Shown: positions 37,381-45,807, counted from the stretch's first letter. The stretch: DNA of 64,000 bases from Microbacteriaceae bacterium (GCA_004297935.1 SCRE01000006.1:1-64000), one strand, 5' to 3'. The notes: generated by a model not told the origin, from the letters alone. Made by a program: numbers and translations.

Positions 37381-37872
37381 ATGAAGACGCTCACGAAGGT
37401 TGTCGTGGCCACTGCAGCAGGAGTTCTCAGTGTGGGCATCGCCACGGCTGGGGCATTTGCCGCAACAGGGTCACTGTCGGTCGCCGATGCTCCCGGTCAG
37501 GTTCTCAAGACCACCGGTGTCGGTCCTGCAGCCGCGCACGCCGACGCAAACGCGCTGGCACACGCGAACGCACACGCGAAGGGGCTCTTCGGTAGCACGC
37601 CGACCACGACGCCCGGCGTGACCGTGCCTGGCGTTACGTCTCCCAGCGTGAGCGGCGAGGCTGCCGGAGATGCACACGCCGACGCCCAGGCGACCACGCC
37701 ATCGGGTGCCACGGTTCCGACGACCGCGGCGAAAGACGCATCCACGGCGAAGGGGAGCCTCACCGGTAGTGAGATCAGTGCGTGGGCGAAGGCCCACGCT
37801 GGCGCCCAAGTCGTCGCACCTCCCGCAGCGATCGATGTTCAGGGCGGAGGTTCGGTGACGGCCGGCAACTGA
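37381..37872 (+). CDS. Secreted Ala/His-rich low-complexity protein
   Basis: A 163-residue protein with a Sec signal peptide (KVVVATAAGVLSVGIATAGAF, likely cut near residue 28). The mature part is poor in hydrophobic residues. It contains AHADANALAHANAHAKG, DAHADAQA and AWAKAHAGAQ, spacing His two to four residues apart among Ala, plus Thr/Pro/Gly-rich linkers (TPTTTPGVTVPGVT). I do not recognise a family; the His-Ala pattern suggests metal binding or a coiled helical rod. It has its own terminator. The adjacent two-component system and metal pumps give context. Confidence 0.8.
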   Translation: MKTLTKVVVATAAGVLSVGIATAGAFAATGSLSVADAPGQVLKTTGVGPAAAHADANALAHANAHAKGLFGSTPTTTPGVTVPGVTSPSVSGEAAGDAHADAQATTPSGATVPTTAAKDASTAKGSLTGSEISAWAKAHAGAQVVAPPAAIDVQGGGSVTAGN

Positions 37873-37924
37873 CTCACAGACCACTGCGCCGGCGAATCAT
37901 CCCTTGATTCGCGTGCGCGGTGAT

Positions 37925-37962
37925 GGGGCGGAGAGTTTCGGGAACCTCTCCGCCCCTTTCTT
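37925..37962 (+). terminator. Rho-independent terminator
   Basis: An 11-bp perfect stem (GGGGCGGAGAG, loop of ten bases, CTCTCCGCCCC) is followed by TTTCTT. It ends the secreted protein transcript. Confidence 0.9.
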
Positions 37963-38031
37963 GCGCTCACGCCCTTTCTTGCGCTCCTGACAGGCGCGTT
38001 GCGACTGCGACGGCGGTGCAGGACATCAACA

Positions 38032-38688
38032 TCAATTCAGGCGATACCCCATGCCGCGCACAGTCTCGATGTGACCGGATCCGATCTTGGCCCGCAGATA
38101 TCTGACGTAGACCTCGACCACGTTCGACCCCGGATCGAAGTCGATCCCCCACACACGACTGAGCAACTGTTCCCGGCTCAGCACCTGACCGGGATGGGAG
38201 AGGAACTCCTCGGCCAGGGCGAACTCGCGCGCCGAAAGGTCGACCTCGGTGCCATCGACGAGAATCCTCCTGGTTCGCAGATCGAGCTCGAGCCCCGGCA
38301 CGCTGAGCGGGGTGCCGGCGCTGGGGCGCGCATCCTTGAGGCGAAGGCGCACGCGCGCGAGCAGTTCGTCGAAGCGGAACGGCTTGGCGAGATAGTCGTC
38401 TGCGCCGTTCTCGAGCCCGGCGACGACATCTTGGCTGGATGATCGGGCTGTCAGAACGATGATGGCGATGGGATTTCCCTCACCCCGGAGCGTTTCCATC
38501 ACCGTGAAGCCGTCGATGCCGGGCAATCCGATGTCCAAGATGAGCAAATCATGTTTGCCGGTGCGGGCCTCGTCCAACGAGCTCCTGCCATCGGCAGCGA
38601 TCGTGACCGAGAACCCGGCCGACCGAAGACCTTTCTCGACGAAAGCGGCGATGCGCTGCTCGTCCTCGGCGATCAGAATCGTGCTCAT
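38032..38688 (-). CDS. OmpR-family response regulator
   Basis: A 218-residue two-domain regulator: receiver (residues 1-115) with acidic pocket EDE, phospho-acceptor Asp in LLILDIGLPG and Lys in YLAKPF; then an OmpR/PhoB winged helix (about 125-218) ending in VRYLRAKIG and GMGYRLN. It is the second gene of the operon and its ATG overlaps the kinase stop by four bases. Matching palindromes lie before this operon and before the secreted protein gene. Confidence 0.95.
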   Translation of the reverse strand: MSTILIAEDEQRIAAFVEKGLRSAGFSVTIAADGRSSLDEARTGKHDLLILDIGLPGIDGFTVMETLRGEGNPIAIIVLTARSSSQDVVAGLENGADDYLAKPFRFDELLARVRLRLKDARPSAGTPLSVPGLELDLRTRRILVDGTEVDLSAREFALAEEFLSHPGQVLSREQLLSRVWGIDFDPGSNVVEVYVRYLRAKIGSGHIETVRGMGYRLN

Positions 38689-40190
38689 CGGCTGCCTTTC
38701 TCAGACACGTGCGGATGCTCGGAGCCGTCGGCCGCCTCGTCGTCGACCGAGAGCGAAGCCGGGATGCGCATCGTGAACGTCGAGCCGCTGCTGGAACTCA
38801 ACAGATCGACTGTGCCCCCGTGCGCTTGAGCGATGGCGAACACGATCGCCAGGCCGAGGCCCGAACCATCCGGATGGTGGGGTGAGTCGAGTCGCACGAA
38901 GCGGTCGAATACTCGCGGCTGATCGAGCGCCGGTACTCCGGGACCCTCATCGCGCACCCAGAATCGGAGTTCGTCTTGGACGCGGCCGGAAGACCGGCTG
39001 CTGCCCAACCGGATTGTTCGCCCAGGGGTCGAGTATTTGGCGGCATTGTCGGCAAACTGGAGCCAGGCCTGCGTGACACGATGGACGTCGAGCTCCGCAG
39101 CGCCGCTTGCAGCCTCCTCGACCAGCCAGTCCCGTTCCGGTGCAAGCATCGCGGCTTTCGCCAGCGTGCTCGCCGTCAGCTCGCCGAGATCGACCCGCTG
39201 CCGTACGACGAAGCCCGGCCCCCGGGATTCCGCGAGCAATGAGATCTGCCCGACGAGCTCGTTCATTCTGTCGAGCTCGTCGATCGCAAGCGCTCTCGTC
39301 GCCTCGACGTCGGCCGGTTGAGTCGCTTCCATGAGTTCGAGGTGACCGCGAACTATCGTGATCGGCGTTTTCAGTTCATGCCCGACGTCGTCGAGCAGTC
39401 TGCGTTGCGCCAGGAACGATTGCTCCAGTCGATCGAACATGGCATTGATGGTCACCGTCAACCGCGAGATGTCGTCATTTCCGGTCACCGGGATCCGCTG
39501 CGTCAGGTCTCGGGCGGAATTGCGTGCTGCGGCATCGCCCAGCAGGCGAAGCGGACGAAGCAGGCGGCCCGCGACGAACCACGCCGCCAGTCCGATGACG
39601 AGCAGTGCGCCCGCCGCCACGACCGCGTAGCTCTGGAACGACTGTGCGATCGCCCCGAGCACCGCGTCGAGGTCATAGGCCGTGACGTACAACCCCGCAT
39701 TCGGATCGCCCGCGACCGAAACCGGGATGATGACGTAACGGATCGTCGCGGTCGGCGTCTTCGCCGTGCCGATCACGACGTGTGTCGGATCCGCTTCGGC
39801 TACAAAGCGCTGCACGAGTGCCTTCTGCCGATCCATTCGGAAGGACAGGGTCCCGGCCGGCACCAGCGCGGCCTGTCCGTCGATAATGCCCAGAACACTC
39901 TCATTCTGCGCGGGGAAACTCTGCTGCATGGCCGCGCGAAGCAGCTGATCGACGGTGGTCGCCTGGTCGCGGGACGCGACTGCCTTGAGATCCGTGACAC
40001 TGCGCATCAGGGCCTGATCCACTCCGGCCAATGCACGTTCACGCTGAACGAAATACGTTGCGGCTCCCGAGGCGAGAAGCCCGAGCGCTGCCACGAGAAG
40101 GATGGTGACGACGATGCGCGCGCGCACCGAGAGCACACGCCTGTCGACCCGAGCAGTCGTATGCCGCTTGGATTTCGTCACGACGGGCAC
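38685..40190 (-). CDS. Membrane sensor histidine kinase
   Basis: A 501-residue kinase. Segments: transmembrane helix near residue 30 (IVVTILLVAALGLL), an extracytoplasmic sensor of about 130 residues, a second helix (YAVVAAGALLVIGLAAWFV), HAMP, the dimerisation domain with the phospho-His in VGHELKTP, and an ATPase domain with DEGPGVP and GSGLGLAIV. A longer frame from ATG at 40250 exists, but that ATG lies inside the 16-bp palindrome, so I prefer the GTG at 40190. Partner is the response regulator encoded immediately downstream. Confidence 0.92.
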   Translation of the reverse strand: MPVVTKSKRHTTARVDRRVLSVRARIVVTILLVAALGLLASGAATYFVQRERALAGVDQALMRSVTDLKAVASRDQATTVDQLLRAAMQQSFPAQNESVLGIIDGQAALVPAGTLSFRMDRQKALVQRFVAEADPTHVVIGTAKTPTATIRYVIIPVSVAGDPNAGLYVTAYDLDAVLGAIAQSFQSYAVVAAGALLVIGLAAWFVAGRLLRPLRLLGDAAARNSARDLTQRIPVTGNDDISRLTVTINAMFDRLEQSFLAQRRLLDDVGHELKTPITIVRGHLELMEATQPADVEATRALAIDELDRMNELVGQISLLAESRGPGFVVRQRVDLGELTASTLAKAAMLAPERDWLVEEAASGAAELDVHRVTQAWLQFADNAAKYSTPGRTIRLGSSRSSGRVQDELRFWVRDEGPGVPALDQPRVFDRFVRLDSPHHPDGSGLGLAIVFAIAQAHGGTVDLLSSSSGSTFTMRIPASLSVDDEAADGSEHPHVSEKGSR

Positions 40191-40234
40191 ACCACCATTA
40201 TCCGGATCGTCACCGCGAGCGCCGAGTGCGCCAG

Positions 40235-40250
40235 ATGAGATCCCTCTCAT
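40235..40250. promoter_or_regulatory. ATGAGA-N4-TCTCAT palindrome before the kinase-regulator operon
   Basis: ATGAGA, four bases, TCTCAT, the same arrangement as at 37277-37292. It lies 45 bases upstream of the preferred kinase start, suggesting autoregulation of the two-component system. Confidence 0.6.
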
Positions 40251-40340
40251 CTACTCACGTTCGTCGCGCGCGCGGCCCGGAAAAGCCCCGCAGAAAGCGG
40301 TCGTGCCGAACATTCGACGAGCACAGAGCTGCGCCCGATC

Positions 40341-40991
40341 TCAGTCGTCGTCGAAGTCGATGTCGGCCCCACGCAGGGCGGCGAGTGCTTGGGCGGCCAG
40401 CCGGGTCCCGACATACCCGATCACTGTTGCCAGGATGAGCGCGATGACCGGATCGGCCCAGTAGAAGCCGCCGGTGAGCCAGATCACGATGCCGGCTGCG
40501 AGGACTCCCGCCGCGGCGGCGGCGTCGGCAAGCGTGTCCAGGAGCACCGATTTCATGTGGACGTCCTCGTGCTGTGCGGACAGGCCGAGCACGAGGGCGC
40601 CGGCGATCATCACGGCCAGAGTGATCAGGCTCACCACCGCCATCGGGAGTCCGAGCACGACGGGTGAGCCTTCGACCAGTCGCACGATCGCTTCGACGCT
40701 GACAGCGACGGTGACAGCCAGCAGGATCACCGCGTTGACGAGCGCGACGATGGCGATCGGCCGGTTCGCATGCGGGTGGCCGGGATCGCGGTCGCGCAGC
40801 GCCACCGCCACCAGCCCGAGAGCCAGCGCGACCGAGTCGGCCAGGGTGTCGCCTGCCGCCGCAAGCACACCCACCGAACCGGCGGCGAGGCCGACGGCGA
40901 CGAGGCCGCCGATCAGTGCGAGATTCAGTGCGAGAACGATGGCAAGTCGGCGGTGCTGACTGAACCGTGCCGTCTCGGAACGCGAGCTCAT
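40341..40991 (-). CDS. Cation diffusion facilitator family transporter, second of a pair
   Basis: A 216-residue membrane protein of the CDF/ZnT type with six membrane segments and little C-terminal domain. The metal sites in segments 2 and 5 read GDTLADS and LLDTLADA, each an Asp-x-x-x-Asp, in place of the His-x-x-x-Asp of zinc exporters. The long loop RDRDPGHPHANRP is His-containing. The start at 40991 overlaps the end of the first CDF gene by four bases, so the two products are probably made in equal amounts. Confidence 0.88.
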   Translation of the reverse strand: MSSRSETARFSQHRRLAIVLALNLALIGGLVAVGLAAGSVGVLAAAGDTLADSVALALGLVAVALRDRDPGHPHANRPIAIVALVNAVILLAVTVAVSVEAIVRLVEGSPVVLGLPMAVVSLITLAVMIAGALVLGLSAQHEDVHMKSVLLDTLADAAAAAGVLAAGIVIWLTGGFYWADPVIALILATVIGYVGTRLAAQALAALRGADIDFDDD

Positions 40992-41596
40992 CCGTCGGTG
41001 TCGGGTTTGAAGATCTCCACGGCCTCGCGGATGGCATAGTAGACGATGACCAGACCGGCAAGTGGATCTGCCCACCACCAGCCCAACACCGTGTTCACTG
41101 CCACACCCAGCAGCACGGCGACCGCCAGAAGACCGTCGATGAACGTCACCCGCCCCTCGGTTTGCAAGACCGGGTTGCCCAGGGCATGGCCGGTGCGGGT
41201 CTTCAGCGTGGCAAGGGTGAACATGCACCCGGCCGTGATCGCCGTCCAGACGATGCCGCCCACGCTGCCGTCCGGGTGATGCTGGGTGAGCAGTGCCACG
41301 GCCGACTGTACGAGCAGATACCCGGCCAGAGCGATGAATGCGAAGCCGATCAGCCGCAGCGCGCGCTGCCGCCGCCGCGCGCCGGTGCCGGAGAGCTCCC
41401 AGAGCACGACGGTGCTGGCGCCGATCTCGATCAGACTATCCAGGCCGAACCCCGCCAACGCAGTCGACGCCGCCGATACCGCCAAGACCGCGAGAACGAT
41501 CACGCCGACCACATTCCAGGCCAGCGTGACCCACTCCAACACAAAACCCCGCCGTCGCAGCACACCCGGGCGATCGACAGAACCGGCAGCACTCAC
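40988..41596 (-). CDS. Cation diffusion facilitator-like transporter, first of a pair
   Basis: A 202-residue membrane protein. The second-segment motif is GLDSLIEI and the fifth-segment motif FIDGLLAV, so the second acidic ligand of one site is missing compared with its partner. The ending WWADPLAGLVIVYYAIREA is typical of CDF segment 6. No cytoplasmic C-terminal domain is present. It begins at GTG with GGAGG upstream. It may form a heterodimer with the product of the overlapping next gene. Confidence 0.85.
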   Translation of the reverse strand: MSAAGSVDRPGVLRRRGFVLEWVTLAWNVVGVIVLAVLAVSAASTALAGFGLDSLIEIGASTVVLWELSGTGARRRQRALRLIGFAFIALAGYLLVQSAVALLTQHHPDGSVGGIVWTAITAGCMFTLATLKTRTGHALGNPVLQTEGRVTFIDGLLAVAVLLGVAVNTVLGWWWADPLAGLVIVYYAIREAVEIFKPDTDG

Positions 41597-41675
41597 CAGA
41601 CCATCCTCCCAGGATCTCGACCCCGGTCGGGCCCGGTCATGTTGACGATGTGCGCACAGAGAGCAGCCGCCTTAC

Positions 41676-42014
41676 TCACCCGGGGAGGGCATCCCCCGGG
41701 AAGCCGCGGACGGGGTGGACTTCGTAGCTGAAGATGCCCGCACGCACGCCCGGATCGTCGTCCATGATCGTGCACACCTCGTCCGGCGCCCCGGTGAAGA
41801 TACCGATACCGGAAACATCGGATTCGTCGCGGATCGGGCAGACGATCGCCAAACGCCCGTCTTCGCGCAACGCAAAGTTGCGTCGGCCGTGCTCCCAGAC
41901 GATCGCGTCCGCACCGCTCTCGGCACGCTTCGCGGTCTTGTGCAGAATCACCAGCGTGTACTGTCTTGCACCCTGCAGTCGCGCGCGCATCTGCTCATCG
42001 GTCGGATACTGCAT
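41676..42014 (-). CDS. YCII-related domain protein
   Basis: A 112-residue dimeric alpha-beta barrel-type protein: YTLVILHKTAKR, then WEHGRRNFALREDGRLAIVCPI and GIGIFTGAPDEVCTIMDDDPGVRAGIFSYEVHP. The pattern (His and Asp near the middle, PxVxAG-like end) matches YCII/DGPF domains, whose enzymatic role is mostly unknown. ATG at 42014 has AGGAG upstream. It stands alone between divergent or unrelated genes. Confidence 0.85.
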   Translation of the reverse strand: MQYPTDEQMRARLQGARQYTLVILHKTAKRAESGADAIVWEHGRRNFALREDGRLAIVCPIRDESDVSGIGIFTGAPDEVCTIMDDDPGVRAGIFSYEVHPVRGFPGDALPG

Positions 42015-42155
42015 TGTTTTCGCTCCTGAGCTCCGGATGCTGCGCATCCTATCGTCCTGTCGTCATATCGCTGAGACACGATGATCGCAGAGACACGATG
42101 AAGTGCTCGATGACGCATCGCACGCGGTTTCGATGTCCACGACGGGCCTGGTCAC

Positions 42156-42329
42156 TCAGAAGTCTTCGTGGCCTTCAGCATTGATGTCCAATGTCTTCTC
42201 GTCGGCCGCCCATGCCTCGAGAACCAGCCCGAGTTGACGGCGCACCCAGTCCGGCGGCAGCGATCTATCGGATTCCAGGCGGGCCAATTGCCGAGTCCGT
42301 TCGTCGGCAGATCCGGTGAGGTCGTCCAT
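42156..42329 (-). CDS. Small hypothetical protein
   Basis: A 57-residue acidic protein: MDDLTGSADERTRQLARLESD, then PPDWVRRQLGLVLEAWAADEKTLD. I do not recognise the family. The two-helix pattern and the GGGAG ribosome site six bases before the ATG support a real gene. The segment SLPPDWVRRQLGLVLE resembles the start of some HTH-associated or antitoxin-like small proteins, but this is not evidence enough for a function. Confidence 0.6.
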   Translation of the reverse strand: MDDLTGSADERTRQLARLESDRSLPPDWVRRQLGLVLEAWAADEKTLDINAEGHEDF

Positions 42330-42463
42330 GTGCGCTCCCTTCCGCAACCGAGTCTGCCGCCACTGTTGCCGCCGCGCAACAGCGAAGCAGACGCCGCTTC
42401 TGCGGTCAGCGCCCAGCCGGCCCCGACCAGGGCTTTTTCACAGTCGGCGATGTTCAGTAACGT

Positions 42464-42580
42464 GGTGGTCGAGTAGCGAGGTACGAGCGTATCAAGACCG
42501 CGTAACGAGGTCTCGATACACTCGCTGGCGCTCGTTACTCGACCAACGGGAATGCTGCGCTCGCGGGCTACTCGACCAAC
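42464..42580. repeat. Dispersed palindromic repeat, GGTGGTCGAG type
   Basis: Ends GGTGGTCGAG (42464) and CTCGACCAAC (ending 42547), with a further partial right end (CTACTCGACCAAC) finishing at 42580. The interior contains GTATCAAGACC and GTCTCGATAC. It lies between the small hypothetical gene and padR. Confidence 0.88.
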
Positions 42581-42627
42581 AGGATGATGCAATTCGATGA
42601 CTGTGAAAAGACCCTGGTCCCCGACAC

Positions 42628-43257
42628 CTAGTCGGCCAGGATCAGGTAGAGGGCGCGGCGCAGCTCGTCGATCTTGTCGATTGCCGCGATGCGCTGTGCT
42701 TCTGTCGCGGAGTGCCGCAGCTGATGCACGACCCCCATCAGCTTGCCGACGCTCTCGATGAACGCCGCATCCGCTTCGGTGGGGCCGGGGTTCGACTGCC
42801 AGGCGTTCGCGAGTTCGTCGGAGTTCTCCTTGACGTATTCGCGACCGGCCTCGGACAGCTCGTACTCGGTGCGCTTGCTGTCGCCGTCGGCAACGATCAA
42901 CTCCTCATCGACGAGCTGCTGCAGGGTCGGATAGACCGACCCGGGGCTCGGACGCCAGGATCCGCCGGTCTTCTCGGCGATCGCCTTGATCAGGCCGTAA
43001 CCGTTGGAGGGTCCTTCTGCCAGGAGCGACAGGATCGCGGAACGGATGTCCCCGCGATTCGCGCGGCGGCCACCCCGCGGACCGAAGCCACGCGGACCGA
43101 ATCCGCCAGGACCGAAACCGCCGAAGCCGGGGCCGAAGCCGGCGAAGCCGCCAGCGCCCATTCCGCGGCCGCGGCCGTGATGCCCCGCAGAGGGGTCGTG
43201 GTGGAATCGCCCGAACGGCGACCCGTGTTCTACATTGTGTGCGTCTTTCATCGTCAC
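42628..43257 (-). CDS. PadR family transcriptional regulator with Gly-Phe-rich N-terminus
   Basis: A 209-residue protein. Residues about 10-65 form a low-complexity tail (HHGRGRGMGAGGFAGFGPG, several GFGP units and Arg). The PadR winged helix follows: RGDIRSAILSLLAEGPSNGYGLIKAI, PSPGSVYPTLQQLVDEELI and the wing YELSEAGREY; a C-terminal helix pair allows dimerisation. No target gene is adjacent on either side. An 18-bp palindrome lies 60 bases upstream and is the likely autoregulatory site. Confidence 0.92.
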   Translation of the reverse strand: MTMKDAHNVEHGSPFGRFHHDPSAGHHGRGRGMGAGGFAGFGPGFGGFGPGGFGPRGFGPRGGRRANRGDIRSAILSLLAEGPSNGYGLIKAIAEKTGGSWRPSPGSVYPTLQQLVDEELIVADGDSKRTEYELSEAGREYVKENSDELANAWQSNPGPTEADAAFIESVGKLMGVVHQLRHSATEAQRIAAIDKIDELRRALYLILAD

Positions 43258-43314
43258 GGTATCCTTTCACAAACACCCACTACACGTGAGCTATCGCAGC
43301 AGTTCTGCAACATG

Positions 43315-43332
43315 TCAAAGATATATCGTTGA
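43315..43332. promoter_or_regulatory. Putative PadR operator
   Basis: TCAA, ATATAT-centred core, TTGA: an 18-bp near-perfect palindrome (two mismatches) immediately upstream of padR in an otherwise GC-rich region. Confidence 0.55.
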
Positions 43333-44155
43333 TTGTCACTCGTCAAGCGCTTTCGCCGACAGCGAAGTGTTGCCGCGAGCGCGCCGACACCCTGTACCCG
43401 CCGATGCCGTGCCCGCCGCCGCTGTTCGACCCTTGTCTACTCGCCCGTCTGCCATCGCGTGATTGCCTCTCCACCTTCGAGAGTGGAGAGCAGTGGCCAG
43501 TCTGACATCGATCAAGGTTGGAATCACCGTCCTTTCCGGGCCTGACAGGCACGAGCGGCCACTCCATAGGCTGGTGCGGAGAAGCTATGCGATGCGCTCG
43601 ACTCCGGCGAGAACGCCACGACGCACACGTAGGGGTACATCGCAGTTCAGCTCGACCGGCGGCTGTCGACCGTGAGATCGGTCTTACGCGTGAGCGTTGC
43701 CCTCACCGAGATGCATTCGGCCGCTCTCGCCGTCGCGGGTGTGCGGATCCGGCCAAGCGGAGGTCTCGAGGCGGCTGCTGACGGTTCAAAGCGCTGATTC
43801 GGCCCGGGAAAGCGGATATCTCATTTTGCTGTGTCAGAAGTGCCTCATGTGAGGCGCAGTTGACATAGCAAAAAGAGACACCTGGAACCCCCGCGCGCAG
43901 GCTGGGCAAGGCGCGCGTCACCGAAGATCTGACACAGAACGACCACGCCCGCAAGCAGACGAGCGGCAATCTCAGCCGCGCTCACGGCGGCGGCTTCGCG
44001 CCTCATCAACAACACGTCGGTTGCGCCGTGGTGGGCGAACGGCGAGATCGGGCCATCCGACGCACCAACTGGATCATCACCACCTGGTGGCGCACGCAGG
44101 GTTGCGACGATCAGAGCGCATGGCGCGCCACCTGAGGCGGAGAAGGCGGCGGGGT
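43333..44155. other. Long non-coding or decayed stretch
   Basis: About 820 bases without a convincing gene; open frames on both strands are Arg/Ser-rich and unlike proteins. It contains a strong 50-bp palindrome (43824-43873) and leads into a remnant of a Gfo/Idh/MocA oxidoreductase. The region looks like debris from past insertion or deletion events. Confidence 0.6.
43824..43873. repeat. 50-bp near-perfect palindrome
   Basis: Outer arms TTTTGCTGTGTCA and TGACATAGCAAAA match at 12 of 13 positions; inner arms GTGCCTCA and TGAGGCGC match at seven of eight around a two-base centre. T-runs are on the outside left and A-runs on the right, the reverse of a terminator, so a mobile-element end or a recombination site is more likely. 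Confidence 0.8.
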
Positions 44156-44299
44156 GACCAGCACGCGGGCGTGCTGCAGAACTTCGCTGCGCACATCCTG
44201 CATGGAACGCCGTTGATCGCGCCAGGGTCGGGCGGCATCATGGGCGTGCGGCTCGCCAACGCGATCCACCTCTCCAGCCGGCTCGGCAAGGAAGTTCCG
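44156..44299 (+). pseudogene. Gfo/Idh/MocA oxidoreductase C-terminal remnant
   Basis: Forty-eight codons encode QHAGVLQNFAAHILHGTPLI, APGSGGIMGVRLANAIHLSS and RLGKEVP, a near-consensus C-terminus of sugar-acting Gfo/Idh/MocA dehydrogenases. No Rossmann domain or upstream part is present in any frame, and the frame runs on past the normal end. It is a gene fragment. Confidence 0.65.
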
Positions 44300-44318
44300 G
44301 GGACTGCTGACCCGAGGC

Positions 44319-45728
44319 TCAGCTCGGAGCGGGCTGATACCGGTAGCTCGCGCCCTTGTGCTCCGCGGGCAACCGGTCGCCGCGACCGTGCAGTTTCTGA
44401 CGCAGCGTTCCCGGGGTGTACTCGGTCTGGTACGCACCGCGCTTCTGCAGCTCCGGGACGACGAATTCCACGACGTCCTCGAACGTTCCCGGGGTGATCG
44501 CGTAGGCGAGGTTGAAGCCGTCAACATCCGTCTCGGCCACCCACTCCTGCAGCTGGTCCGCGATCTCCACGCCGGAGCCGACGATGAACGGGCCGAGCCC
44601 ACCGATCGCGCCCTGCGTGCCGATGTCGCCGACGGTCCACTCGCCGCCGTCTTCGTTCGCTCGCTGATAGTTCGCGACCACTGATTGGATCGCGTTGCTC
44701 TTCACGTTGCCGATCGGCTCGTCCAGGCCGTAACCGGACAGGTCCACGCCCATCCAGCCCGACATGAAGGTGAGTGCGCCCTCCGCGGACGCATACGACA
44801 GATAGTCCCGGTACTTCGCCTGCGCTTTCTCGGATGTGGCATCCGTGATGATCGTGAGCAGTGTGTAGATGCGCGCCGAGTAACGTCCGCGACCGGCCGC
44901 CTCCAACGCATCCCGGATCTTCGTCACCGTCGCCTTCAGCCCCTCCTTCGTCGAGGCGGCCACGAAGATGGCCTCGGCGTTGCCCGCCGCGAACGCGATG
45001 CCGCGAGAGGATGCGCCGGCCTGGTAGATCACCGGCGAACGCTGCGGGCTCGGCTCCGAGATGTGGATGCCGGGCACCGTGAAGTTCTTGCCGTAGTGCC
45101 CGATCTCGTGCACCTTGCTCGGGTCGGTGAACACGCCGGTCTCACGGTCGCGCACGACCGCGTCATCCTCCCAGGAGCCCTCCCACAGCTTGTAGAGCAC
45201 CTCGAGGTATTCGTCCGCGTAGTCATAACGGTCGTCGTGCTCCATCTGGTCGTCGTGGCCCATGTTGCGCGCGGCCGACGGCAGGTAGCCGGTGACGACG
45301 TTCCAGCCGATCCGCCCCTTCGTCAGGTGGTCGAGCGTAGACATCCGTCGGGCGAACGGATACGGATGCTCGTACGCGGTTCCCGCCGTCACGCCGAACC
45401 CGAGATTCTCCGTCACCAGCGCCATCGCCGAGACGAGCATCAGCGGGTCGCCGACCGGCACCTGGGCGCCGTGCTTGATCGCCGCCTCGTTGTTGCCGCC
45501 GTATACGTCGTAGGTGCCGAGCACGTCCGCGATGAAGATGCCGTCGAACTTGCCGCGCTCCAGCAGCTTGGCCAGCTCCGTCCAGTACTCCAGGTCGGTG
45601 TAGCTCGCGGAGCGGTCGTCGGGGTGCCGCCACAGCCCGGAGGACTGGTGCGCGACGCAGTTCATGTCGAACGCGTTGAAGCGGATCTGGCGGGGTGCGG
45701 GAATGAAGGGGGAAGGCGTTTCAGGCAT
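44319..45728 (-). CDS. NtaA/DmoA family FMN-dependent monooxygenase
   Basis: A 469-residue flavin-dependent monooxygenase of the bacterial luciferase fold. The N-terminus (FNAFDMNCVAHQSSGLWRHP) and HPYPFARRMSTLDHLTKGRIGWNVVTGYL are hallmarks of the NtaA/SnaA/DszA/DmoA branch, which uses FMNH2 from a separate reductase to oxidise nitrilotriacetate, sulfides, dibenzothiophene sulfone or other compounds. No flavin reductase gene is adjacent. The substrate cannot be told. Confidence 0.92.
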   Translation of the reverse strand: MPETPSPFIPAPRQIRFNAFDMNCVAHQSSGLWRHPDDRSASYTDLEYWTELAKLLERGKFDGIFIADVLGTYDVYGGNNEAAIKHGAQVPVGDPLMLVSAMALVTENLGFGVTAGTAYEHPYPFARRMSTLDHLTKGRIGWNVVTGYLPSAARNMGHDDQMEHDDRYDYADEYLEVLYKLWEGSWEDDAVVRDRETGVFTDPSKVHEIGHYGKNFTVPGIHISEPSPQRSPVIYQAGASSRGIAFAAGNAEAIFVAASTKEGLKATVTKIRDALEAAGRGRYSARIYTLLTIITDATSEKAQAKYRDYLSYASAEGALTFMSGWMGVDLSGYGLDEPIGNVKSNAIQSVVANYQRANEDGGEWTVGDIGTQGAIGGLGPFIVGSGVEIADQLQEWVAETDVDGFNLAYAITPGTFEDVVEFVVPELQKRGAYQTEYTPGTLRQKLHGRGDRLPAEHKGASYRYQPAPS

Positions 45729-45807
45729 ACGACTATGGTGAAGCCGACCAGCGGATGCCGCGACTCGCGTCGCAACACGGCGTCACACTGCGACAGTGCT
45801 CAGCGGC

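Noticed and set aside
43824-43873. Palindrome considered as a terminator
   Set aside because: The T-run is on the wrong side for either strand and no gene ends next to it.
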